Made by a program: the position numbers and the translations under genes
Origin: Rhizobium sp. CIAT894
GTDB taxonomy: Bacteria > Pseudomonadota > Alphaproteobacteria > Rhizobiales > Rhizobiaceae
DNA: 64,000 bases
Assembly (NCBI RefSeq): GCF_000172795.2
Contig: NZ_CP020951.1
Span: 248,001 to 312,000, forward strand
Direction of reading: 5' to 3'
In this document: piece after piece, positions 1 to 6,754 of the stretch
Position numbering within the stretch: position 1 is the first letter of the stretch
Layout: each line of letters opens with the position of its first letter
The notes under the pieces: model-generated
Told to the model about the DNA's origin: nothing
The model's input: the letters and a program-made list of their open reading frames with translations, nothing else
The model's database searches: none

Positions 1-69
1 GCCGGTGGCCGCCAGTCCTGCGAACAAAATCCCGATCAGGGATTTTCCAAAGGAAATCTCCGCCCTCAA
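1..69 (-). CDS. N-terminal fragment of an unidentified exported protein (cut by window edge)
   Basis: The minus strand reads an open frame of 23 codons from a TTG at 69 to the window edge. A GGAGG ribosome-binding sequence lies 9 bases upstream of the TTG. The peptide has one charged N-terminal stretch (RAEISFGKS) followed by a hydrophobic run (LIGILFAGLAATG), which looks like the start of a signal peptide or membrane anchor. The family cannot be named from this fragment. The TTG start is an inference; no ATG is available in this frame. Confidence 0.35.
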   Translation of the reverse strand, partial: MRAEISFGKSLIGILFAGLAATG

Positions 70-223
70 CGCCAGGTGCCTCCTAGGAATGAGTCCAGCC
101 CTTTATGATTAACGCGCAAAATCTTTTACTCGTCATATGATTGAAATACAAACAACCTTAGATAACAAAAATCCTGAGGGACTCTCGCCAAATGCGATTC
201 CGGCGATGCGCCCGGAGGCCATC

Positions 224-261
224 TGCTGCATAATTCGCAAAAATTAAGGAATTATGCAGCA
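224..261. repeat. AT-rich perfect inverted repeat downstream of cysA
   Basis: Perfect 13-bp arms, TGCTGCATAATTC at 224-236 and its reverse complement at 249-261, flank a 12-base loop. It lies in the 223-base gap between cysA and the partial gene at the left edge. From memory, the right-hand part resembles a dispersed palindromic motif that follows many rhizobial genes; I could not check this. It may act as a transcript-end structure for cysA. The rest of the gap (70-223) is AT-rich and shows nothing recognisable. Confidence 0.6.
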
Positions 262-274
262 ACTCAATGCGTTA

Positions 275-291
275 CAGCGCCGTTTGCGCTG
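275..291 (-). terminator. Short hairpin immediately after the cysA stop
   Basis: CAGCGC (275-280) pairs with GCGCTG (286-291) around a five-base loop, directly beyond the cysA stop codon at 293-295. There is no strong T-run, so factor-independent termination is only a guess. Together with the larger inverted repeat at 224-261 it gives the cys transcript a structured 3' end. Confidence 0.35.
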
Positions 292-292
292 A

Positions 293-1333
293 TCAGCTGC
301 GAAACAGCTTCCAGCGAGTCGGCTTGAACGCCACGCGGTTGCGGTCGAGTCTGTCGGCCTCGCTCGGCGGCAGCTCGATCTCGATATGCGGGCGGTCATT
401 GCCGATATCCAATTCGATATGGCGGGTGCCGGCGACGCGGCGGCTGGAGACCGGCTGGCCGGCAATACAGTTTTCAGCCGATTCGCAGAGCCTGACGTCA
501 TGCGGGCGGAAATAGAGCTGCGCCGGGCCGTCCGGCTCGCCGTCGGCATTGAGGCCGAGCGAGCGGCCGTCGAAGCGGATGTCGCCGCCCGAGATTTCGA
601 CCTGCAGGCAGTTCGACTGGCCGATAAATCCGAAGACGAAGGGAGAATTCGGATTGTCATAGACCTCGTCAGGCGTGCCGACCTGTTCGATCGCGCCCTG
701 GCTCATGACGACGACGCGGTCGGCGAGCTCCAGGGCTTCATCCTGGTCGTGGGTGACGAAGACGGTGGTGTGGCCGGTGCGGTCGTGGATCTCGCGCAGC
801 CATTTGCGCAGGTCCTTGCGCACCTGTGCGTCGAGCGCCCCGAAGGGTTCGTCGAGCAGCAGCACGTTCGGCTCGACAGCCATGGCGCGGGCGAGCGCCA
901 CGCGCTGGCGCTGGCCGCCGGAAAGCTGTGCCGGATAGCGTTTCTCAAGGCCGGAAAGCTGCACGAGCTCGAGCAGTTCCAGCGCCCGCCGGCGGATGTC
1001 GGCCTTCGCAGGCCGCCGCGCGCCCTTTCTGACCTTCAGGCCGAAAGAGACGTTGTCGAGCACCGTCATATAGCGGAACAGAGCATAATGCTGAAAGACG
1101 AAGCCGATATTGCGCTGCTGCACAGTCTTCTTCGAGGCATCCTCGTCACCGAAGAAGATCTGCCCTTCCGTCGGGCTTTCCAAGCCGGCGATCAGCCGCA
1201 GCAATGTCGTCTTGCCGGAGCCCGACGGGCCGAGCAGGGCGATCAGCTCGCCGGAGCGGATGCCGAGCGAGACATCGTGCAGCGCCGGAAAACGATCGAA
1301 TTCCTTGCGGATGTTTTGAACGCGTACTTCCAT
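293..1333 (-). CDS. cysA: Sulfate/thiosulfate ABC transporter ATP-binding protein CysA
   Basis: This is the ATPase of the sulfate/thiosulfate importer, sitting on the cytoplasmic face of the CysT/CysW permeases. The 346-aa protein has Walker A (GPSGSGKTT, about residues 34-42), the ABC signature LSGGQRQR (about 137), Walker B VLLLDEP and the switch histidine region (VFVTHD). It continues into a C-terminal TOBE-like regulatory domain, and the length is normal for CysA. It is last in a minus-strand operon cysP-cysT-cysW-cysA, starting 10 bases after cysW ends. The order of genes and the permease types make sulfate/thiosulfate much more likely than another CysA-like cargo. Confidence 0.95.
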   Translation of the reverse strand: MEVRVQNIRKEFDRFPALHDVSLGIRSGELIALLGPSGSGKTTLLRLIAGLESPTEGQIFFGDEDASKKTVQQRNIGFVFQHYALFRYMTVLDNVSFGLKVRKGARRPAKADIRRRALELLELVQLSGLEKRYPAQLSGGQRQRVALARAMAVEPNVLLLDEPFGALDAQVRKDLRKWLREIHDRTGHTTVFVTHDQDEALELADRVVVMSQGAIEQVGTPDEVYDNPNSPFVFGFIGQSNCLQVEISGGDIRFDGRSLGLNADGEPDGPAQLYFRPHDVRLCESAENCIAGQPVSSRRVAGTRHIELDIGNDRPHIEIELPPSEADRLDRNRVAFKPTRWKLFRS

Positions 1334-1343
1334 TCCAAATCCT

Positions 1344-2216
1344 TCAGTGCCGCCGGCTGGCGGAGATTTCAGCGCTATAGCGCATTTCCAGCAGCGTTTT
1401 CAAAACAAGAGTGACGAGCGCCAGCAAGGCCAAAAGCGTGGCGACGGCAAAAGCGCCGGTAAAATTATACTCGTTATAGAGGATTTCCACCTGCAGCGGC
1501 ATGGTGTTCGTCTGGCCGCGAATGTGGCCGGAAACCACCGAGACGGCGCCGAATTCGCCCATGGCGCGGGCGTTGCAGAGCAGCACGCCGTAGAGCAGGC
1601 CCCATTTGATGTTCGGCAGCGTCACATGCCAGAAGGTCTGCCAGCCGCTGGCGCCCAGCGACAGGGCTGCCTCCTCATCGGCCGTTCCCTGCTCCTGCAT
1701 CAGCGGAATCAGCTCGCGCGCGACGAAGGGGAAGGTGACGAACATCGTCGCAAGGATCAGCCCCGGCACGGCGAACAGGATCTTGATGTCGTAGGCGCTG
1801 AGCCATTGGCCGAGCCAGGTATTGGCGCCGAACAAGAGCACGAAGACCAGGCCGGATATAACAGGCGAGACGGAGAAGGGCATGTCGATCAGCGTCGTCA
1901 GGAACGCCTTGCCCTTGAACTCGAACTTGGCGATCGCCCAGGCGGCGGCAACTCCGAAGACGAGGTTGAGCGGCACGCTGACGCCGGCGACGATCAGCGT
2001 CAGCCGGATCGCCGAGAAGGTTTCGAGATCGCTGAGCGCCTGGAGAAAGGGGCCTAGTCCCTTGCGGAAGGCCTCGACGAAGACGGCGGCGAGCGGCAGC
2101 AGCAGGATCAGCAGCAGGAAGACCAGCGACAGGGCGATCAGACTAAAGCGTGCAAACCTGTGTTCGGTGGTCACCGAACGCAACTTTGCTGGTTGAACGG
2201 TTGCATCAAGCGCCAT
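1344..2216 (-). CDS. cysW: Sulfate ABC transporter permease CysW
   Basis: Inner-membrane permease of the sulfate/thiosulfate importer, pairing with CysT. It has about six hydrophobic segments and the cytoplasmic EAA loop ([22 protein letters not shown]) that contacts CysA, followed by the conserved [15 protein letters not shown] block typical of CysW. Two in-frame ATGs exist, at 2222 and 2216. I chose 2216 because the GGAGG at 2224-2228 is 7 bases from it but abuts the first one. The gene overlaps the end of cysT by 11 bases, consistent with translational coupling. About 290 aa, normal for the family. Confidence 0.94.
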   Translation of the reverse strand: MALDATVQPAKLRSVTTEHRFARFSLIALSLVFLLLILLLPLAAVFVEAFRKGLGPFLQALSDLETFSAIRLTLIVAGVSVPLNLVFGVAAAWAIAKFEFKGKAFLTTLIDMPFSVSPVISGLVFVLLFGANTWLGQWLSAYDIKILFAVPGLILATMFVTFPFVARELIPLMQEQGTADEEAALSLGASGWQTFWHVTLPNIKWGLLYGVLLCNARAMGEFGAVSVVSGHIRGQTNTMPLQVEILYNEYNFTGAFAVATLLALLALVTLVLKTLLEMRYSAEISASRRH

Positions 2217-3063
2217 GGCCATACCTCCGCCTGCTCCAGCTCTGGATGAGATTGATCACCAGCAGCATGGCGAACGAGATCACCAGCATGATCGCCGCAA
2301 TGCCGGTCGCTGCCGCATAATTATACTCTTCGAGTTTGATGACGATCAGCAGCGGCGCGATCTCCGATTTGAACGGCAGGTTGCCGGCGATGAAGATGAC
2401 CGAACCGTATTCGCCGACGCCGCGGGCAAAAGCCAGCGCGAAGCCGGTGAGCACGGCCGGCGCCAGCCCCGGCAGCAGCACGCGGAAAATCGTTTGGAGG
2501 CGGTTGGCGCCGAGCGTTGCCGCGGCCTCTTCCACTTCCTTGTCGATTTCCTCCATGACCGGCTGCACGGTGCGCACCACGAAGGGCAGGCCGACGAAGA
2601 TCAGCGCCACGACGATACCGGCCGGCGTGAAGGCGATCTTGATGCCGAGCGGTGTCAGGAACTGGCCGATCCAGCCGTTCGGCGCGTAGAGCGTTGCCAA
2701 TGCAATGCCCGCGACGGCCGTCGGCAGCGCGAAGGGCAGGTCGACCATCGCGTCGATGACGCGCTTGCCGGGGAAACGGTAGCGCACCAGCACCCAGGCG
2801 AGAATAATGCCGAAGACGGCGTTGATGATCGCAGCGATGAAGGCGCTGCCGAAGCTGATGCGCAGCGCGTTCAATATGCGCGGATCGAACGCGATCGACC
2901 AGAATTTCTCCCAGCCGAGCGCGCTCGACCGGACGGCAAGGCCGGAGAGCGGGATGAGGATCAGAAGGGTGAGCCAGGTCAATGTGAGACCGAGCGCCAT
3001 TCCGAAACCCGGAATGACGCTCGGCCGCTTGAACCGCCACCGCGTGGGGCTATGTGCTTTCAT
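2206..3063 (-). CDS. cysT: Sulfate ABC transporter permease CysT (CysU)
   Basis: The second inner-membrane permease of the sulfate/thiosulfate importer, 285 aa. Hydrophobic segments run through the protein, with the first at about residues 22-45. The EAA loop ([23 protein letters not shown]) lies at about 187-209 and is followed by [17 protein letters not shown], a block characteristic of CysT/CysU. It follows cysP by 8 bases and overlaps cysW, so the four genes are almost certainly one transcript. The Cys-type GEYGSV sequence separates it from phosphate or molybdate permeases of the same superfamily. Confidence 0.94.
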   Translation of the reverse strand: MKAHSPTRWRFKRPSVIPGFGMALGLTLTWLTLLILIPLSGLAVRSSALGWEKFWSIAFDPRILNALRISFGSAFIAAIINAVFGIILAWVLVRYRFPGKRVIDAMVDLPFALPTAVAGIALATLYAPNGWIGQFLTPLGIKIAFTPAGIVVALIFVGLPFVVRTVQPVMEEIDKEVEEAAATLGANRLQTIFRVLLPGLAPAVLTGFALAFARGVGEYGSVIFIAGNLPFKSEIAPLLIVIKLEEYNYAAATGIAAIMLVISFAMLLVINLIQSWSRRRYGHGA

Positions 3064-3071
3064 GAAGTCTA

Positions 3072-4097
3072 TTATTGTGCCGGCTTGTAGATTTGGTCAA
3101 ATACCCCGCCGTCACCGAAGAATTTCGGCTGGGCTTCCTTCCAGCCGCCGAAGTCGTCGATGGTGGCAAGCGTCAGCTTCGGAAAGCGGGCGATATCGGC
3201 CGGATCGGCGGCTTCAGGCTTGATCGGCCGGTAATAATGCTTGGCGGCGATCTTCTGGCCTTCGTCGGAATAGAGATAATTGAGGTAGGCTTCGGCGACC
3301 TTGCGCGTGCCCTTCTTGTCGACATTGCCGTCGACGACGGCGACCGGCGGGTCGGCGCGGATGGAGAAGGTCGGCGTCACGATCTCGAACTGGTCGGGAC
3401 CGAGTTCTTCGAGCGAAAGATAGGCTTCGTTCTCCCAGGCAAGCAGCACGTCGCCGAGGCCGCGCTGGACGAAGGTCGTCGTCGCCCCGCGCGCGCCGGT
3501 ATCGAGAACCGGAACATGCTGCAGCAATTTCGTCACATAGTCCTGCGCCTTGGCGTCGTCGCCGCCATTCGCCTGCTTGGCCCATGCCCAGGCGGCCAGG
3601 AAGTTCCAGCGGGCGCCGCCCGAGGTCTTCGGGTTCGGGGTGATGACCTGCACGTCGTCCTTGACCAGGTCGCCCCAATCCTTGATGCCCTTCGGGTTGC
3701 CCTTGCGGACGAGGAAGACGATCGTCGACGTATAGGGCGTCGAATTGTTGGGCAGCTTGGTCTTCCAGTCGGCCGGAATCTTGCCGGTCTTCTTGGCGAT
3801 GGCGTCGATATCGCCTTCGAGGGCCAGCGTGACCACGTCTGCGTCGAGGCCGTCGATGACCGAGCGGGCCTGGGCGCCGGAGCCGCCATGCGATGCCTGG
3901 ATCGTCACGGCTTCGCCGGTATCCTTCTGCCACTTGGCGGCAAAGGCGGCGTTGAAATCCTTATACAATTCGCGAGTCGGATCGTAGGAAACGTTGAGAA
4001 GCGTCTGATCGGCGAATGCCGGAGCGATGCCCCCGATCGCGAAGCTGCCTGCCATGACCGCCGCTGCGATGAGCCGGGTGAGCCGTTGTGTCTGCAT
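3072..4097 (-). CDS. cysP: Periplasmic sulfate/thiosulfate-binding protein
   Basis: The substrate-binding protein that delivers sulfate or thiosulfate to CysTWA. It has a signal peptide (residues 1 to about 29, ending near APAFA) and mature protein beginning [20 protein letters not shown], the classic start of the Sbp/CysP family. The anion-pocket segment [16 protein letters not shown] is present. The 341-aa length fits. The start is supported by AGGAGGG seven bases upstream. First gene of the cys operon, divergent from the porin. CysP (thiosulfate) and Sbp (sulfate) cannot be separated from sequence alone, so the symbol is a convention. Expression probably rises on sulfur limitation, but I saw no defined regulator box. 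Confidence 0.92.
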   Translation of the reverse strand: MQTQRLTRLIAAAVMAGSFAIGGIAPAFADQTLLNVSYDPTRELYKDFNAAFAAKWQKDTGEAVTIQASHGGSGAQARSVIDGLDADVVTLALEGDIDAIAKKTGKIPADWKTKLPNNSTPYTSTIVFLVRKGNPKGIKDWGDLVKDDVQVITPNPKTSGGARWNFLAAWAWAKQANGGDDAKAQDYVTKLLQHVPVLDTGARGATTTFVQRGLGDVLLAWENEAYLSLEELGPDQFEIVTPTFSIRADPPVAVVDGNVDKKGTRKVAEAYLNYLYSDEGQKIAAKHYYRPIKPEAADPADIARFPKLTLATIDDFGGWKEAQPKFFGDGGVFDQIYKPAQ

Positions 4098-4457
4098 GGA
4101 ACCCTCCTGTTTTCTGCCTTAACTCTATCAACTCAGTCGTATAATGAAACGAAGGTTCTTCCGGTTCCGGCGGGGTCGTTAGAATGTCATTCCATTTGAT
4201 GGCCGATTTTGAAATGGACGTGCCGGAGTTGGCCGCGGCCAATCGGCCGCCACTGTGGGGCCGCCGCAGGACCGTGTTTTTTTGGCCACAGTTCCTCCAC
4301 GAAAGGGACACGGTCATGCGGATTTTTGCCGGTTTTTTGCCACGATGGCACTTGCGGATTCCTATATCGCCTCCCGTGCGGTCGTATTCACCGGCCGCTA
4401 CGCGGGGGCATCCCTTGAAATGCGCCTCGCATTCCAAACCTGTTAGGGCCATTCAAA
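4098..4457. promoter_or_regulatory. Divergent intergenic region between cysP and the porin gene
   Basis: 360 bases with no convincing gene. It must hold the cys operon promoter (minus) and the porin promoter (plus). A long-range inverted repeat, GACCGTGT (4270-4277) with ACACGGTC (4308-4315), encloses a T7 run and lies upstream of the porin; it could be a 5'-leader structure. The porin has no good Shine-Dalgarno sequence (GGGCCATTCAAA before the ATG), which is unusual for an abundant protein. Short open frames here have poor codon use and were not accepted. Confidence 0.4.
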
Positions 4458-5474
4458 ATGAATATCAGAACGATCCTTTTTGCCTCCGTTGCCGCCCTTG
4501 CCGCGGCCTCCGGAGCCCGTGCTGCCGACGCCATCGTGGCGGCGGAACCCGAGCCCGTGGAATATGTTCGCGTTTGCGACGCCTACGGTACCGGCTATTT
4601 TTATATTCCGGGGACGGAAACATGCCTTTCGATCGGCGGTTACATCCGTACCGAAGTGCGCTTCGGTGATCAGATCTCCGGCGATTCCGACGTAAACTTC
4701 TGGACGCGTGGCCAGGTCACCTTCCAGGCCAAGAACGACACCGAGTACGGTACGCTGACCGGCGTCATCACGCTGCGCTACAATGCCGACAGCGCCTCCG
4801 ATCAGGAAGCGCTGCTTGACGAAGGCTATATCGACATTGCCGGGTTCCGCGTCGGTAAGCTCTACAGCTGGTGGGATGACGACATGAGCGGCGAGACCGA
4901 TACGCTCGCCAGCAACGAAACGACCCATAACTCGATCCGTTATCAGTACGAGTCGGGTGCTTTCACGGCCGGCATCTCGGTCGACGAACTGGAAGACGAC
5001 TACGCCACCAAGCCGGGCGAAGGCCCGAACAACTTCGGTGTCGCAGGCCAGGTCTCCTACAAGGCCGGCGCCATCAGCGCTTACCTGCTGGCCGGTTATG
5101 ACACCGACACCAGCGAAGTCGCGGTTCGCGGCATCGTCTATGCCGACATCGGCCCGGGCACGCTCGGCATTGCCGGCGTTTGGGCAAGCGGCGCGAACTA
5201 CTACTACGAAGAGTCCGAATGGACGATCGCAGCAGAATACGCTTTGAAGATCAACGACAAGTGGTCGGTCACCCCCGGCTTCCAGTACTTCGAAAACATC
5301 TCGCTCGACGCTGACGGCAACGGCTTCAGCGGCGGCAGCGCCTACACCACAGGCGTCACGATCGATTACCGGATCGTCGACGACCTCCGCACCAAGCTCA
5401 GCGTGCAATATCACGATGAGGACGAAGGCGACGACGAAGTGTTCGGCTTCCTGCGCTTCCAGCGCGATTTCTAA
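4458..5474 (+). CDS. Outer-membrane porin of the rhizobial RopA / Brucella Omp2 type
   Basis: A general diffusion porin of the alphaproteobacterial porin family (Porin_2). The 338-aa protein starts with a signal peptide (MNIRTILFASVAALAAASGARA). The mature N-terminus then has the family-typical EPVEYVRVCDAYGTGYFYIPGTETCL, including the conserved cysteine pair, and continues with CLSIGGYIRTEVRFGD. Alternating beta-strand patterns follow, with acidic loops, and the protein ends in an aromatic residue (FLRFQRDF) as expected for an outer-membrane beta-barrel. It is monocistronic and ends in a strong terminator. Rhizobia carry several ropA paralogues, so I give no symbol. Confidence 0.92.
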   Translation: MNIRTILFASVAALAAASGARAADAIVAAEPEPVEYVRVCDAYGTGYFYIPGTETCLSIGGYIRTEVRFGDQISGDSDVNFWTRGQVTFQAKNDTEYGTLTGVITLRYNADSASDQEALLDEGYIDIAGFRVGKLYSWWDDDMSGETDTLASNETTHNSIRYQYESGAFTAGISVDELEDDYATKPGEGPNNFGVAGQVSYKAGAISAYLLAGYDTDTSEVAVRGIVYADIGPGTLGIAGVWASGANYYYEESEWTIAAEYALKINDKWSVTPGFQYFENISLDADGNGFSGGSAYTTGVTIDYRIVDDLRTKLSVQYHDEDEGDDEVFGFLRFQRDF

Positions 5475-5496
5475 CATCGTCTGATTGCAGATGGGG

Positions 5497-5526
5497 AGGC
5501 GCGGTCTTCGGGGCGCGCCTTTTTTA
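5497..5526 (+). terminator. Factor-independent terminator of the porin gene
   Basis: AGGCGCG (5497-5503) pairs with CGCGCCT (5514-5520) and is followed by a T6 run on the plus strand. It lies 20 bases after the porin stop codon. Its T-run overlaps the TAA stop codon of the convergent ptsN gene (5524-5526), so the two genes share this hairpin; on the minus strand there is no T-run after it. Confidence 0.85.
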
Positions 5527-5979
5527 TACCCGCGAGTCGGCGATGAAATCGGAATAAAATTCGTCGACCGTCCTTGCCTTGCGCATAGCGGCAAGCGTGC
5601 CGTCCGATTGCAGGCGGCGTGCGATGGCGGACAATACGTTCAGATATTCGCCGCGATTGTTTTCGCCGAAGAGCAGCACGAAGGCGATGTCGGTCGGGAT
5701 ATCGTCGATCGCTTCGAAATCCAGCGGCTGGGCAAAGCGCAGCAGAAGGCCGCGCGGGCTGCTCATGCCGTCGATCGCCGCGTGTGGAATGGCGATGCCG
5801 TTGCCGATGCCGGTGGAGCCGAGCTTCTCACGCTCTTCCAGCGCCTTCAGAATGGCTTGGCCGTCAACGGAAAAAGCCTTGGCGGCCTTGTCCGCTATAA
5901 GCTGCAGCGCGCGCCATTTCGTCGGCGCCGACACACCGATGAAGGTGTGTTCCGGCCGGATGATGTTGGGAAGGTTCAT
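5524..5979 (-). CDS. ptsN: Nitrogen-PTS EIIA-type protein (second PtsN)
   Basis: A cytoplasmic EIIA-Ntr protein of the nitrogen phosphotransferase system, which accepts phosphate from NPr and regulates target proteins rather than importing sugar. The 151-aa length is normal. The phospho-acceptor histidine is His66 in GNGIAIPHAAID, and the LLRFAQPLDFEAID and FVLLFGENN blocks are typical. It is the last gene of the kdp cluster, 82 bases after kdpE. In other bacteria, and reportedly in R. leguminosarum, PtsN controls potassium uptake through KdpD/KdpE, so its place here is meaningful. Rhizobia normally keep another ptsN beside rpoN; this is probably the second copy. Confidence 0.9.
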   Translation of the reverse strand: MNLPNIIRPEHTFIGVSAPTKWRALQLIADKAAKAFSVDGQAILKALEEREKLGSTGIGNGIAIPHAAIDGMSSPRGLLLRFAQPLDFEAIDDIPTDIAFVLLFGENNRGEYLNVLSAIARRLQSDGTLAAMRKARTVDEFYSDFIADSRV

Positions 5980-6061
5980 GTCATTCTCAATGCTATTTTG
6001 GTTCGATGCAGTTGGGCTGGACGCTGTTCGGGCTTGATCCGTTCGGGCAGCGGGAGGGAAG

Positions 6062-6754
6062 TCAGTCCGGTTCCCTCAGCCGGTAGCCGACGCCGGTCTC
6101 GGTGGTGATATAGTGCGGCTGATCGGGAATTTTCTCGACTTTTTGTCGCAGCTGCCTGACGTAGACGCGCAGATACTGCACATCGGCGGCCGGTCCCCAT
6201 ATCTGCTTCAAAAGAAACTGATGTGTCAGCACCTTGCCGGCGTGCTGGGCGAGTACGCGCAGGATGTCGTATTCCTTCGGCGATAATTTTATCTCCTGGC
6301 CGTCGACCTTGACGATGCGCTTGACGAGATCGATCGACAACCCGCCGGTCTGGAAGATCGCCTTTTCGCCCTGCTGCTGCAGGCGGTGGCGCAGCGCGAC
6401 ACGGATGCGGGCGCCGAGTTCGTTGACGCCGAAGGGCTTGGTCACGTAGTCGTCCGCGCCGCTTTCCAGCGCCGTGACGATGCCGGCCTCGTCGGTGCGG
6501 CTGGAGAGGATAATGACGGGAACGGAAAGCCCTTCTTCGCGCCACTCCTGAAGCAAGTCATGGCCTGATGTGTCGGGCAGGCCGAGGTCGAGCACGATGA
6601 GATCGGGCGTGCCGTCTGCGACCGACTGACGGGCGCTGGCAGCGTTCGGCGCTTCCTGCACCTCATAGCCCTGCGCGGTCAGGCCGACGCGGAGCAACTT
6701 GCGGATCGGCGGTTCGTCGTCGACGACGAGGATTTTGACGGCTGAACCGGTCAT
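6062..6754 (-). CDS. kdpE: Response regulator KdpE
   Basis: An OmpR/PhoB-type response regulator that activates the high-affinity potassium ATPase genes when phosphorylated by KdpD. The receiver domain (about 7-120) has the acidic pair DDE at 12-14, phospho-acceptor Asp56 in LIVLDLGLPD, and the conserved lysine in YVTKPFG. The winged-helix DNA-binding domain (about 135-228) contains LSPKEYDILRVLAQHAGKVLT and ends in YRLREPD. The length of 230 aa matches E. coli KdpE. The start overlaps the kdpD stop by four bases, indicating coupling. A candidate binding site is at 14516-14532. Confidence 0.95.
   Translation of the reverse strand: MTGSAVKILVVDDEPPIRKLLRVGLTAQGYEVQEAPNAASARQSVADGTPDLIVLDLGLPDTSGHDLLQEWREEGLSVPVIILSSRTDEAGIVTALESGADDYVTKPFGVNELGARIRVALRHRLQQQGEKAIFQTGGLSIDLVKRIVKVDGQEIKLSPKEYDILRVLAQHAGKVLTHQFLLKQIWGPAADVQYLRVYVRQLRQKVEKIPDQPHYITTETGVGYRLREPD

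Noticed and set aside
386..1414. Long plus-strand frame of 342 aa
   Set aside because: It is antisense to cysA, which has all ABC ATPase motifs; the frame is a by-product of GC-rich third positions.
2215..3090. Plus-strand frame of 291 aa opposite cysT
   Set aside because: Composition is rich in Arg, Asp, His and Glu with no known fold; cysT on the other strand is certain.
3961..4452. Minus-strand 163-aa frame across the cysP start and intergenic gap
   Set aside because: Overlaps the signal-peptide region of cysP in another frame, with no ribosome-binding site and no family features.
4184..4669. Plus-strand 161-aa frame overlapping the porin start
   Set aside because: The porin signal peptide and mature start are unmistakable in a different frame.
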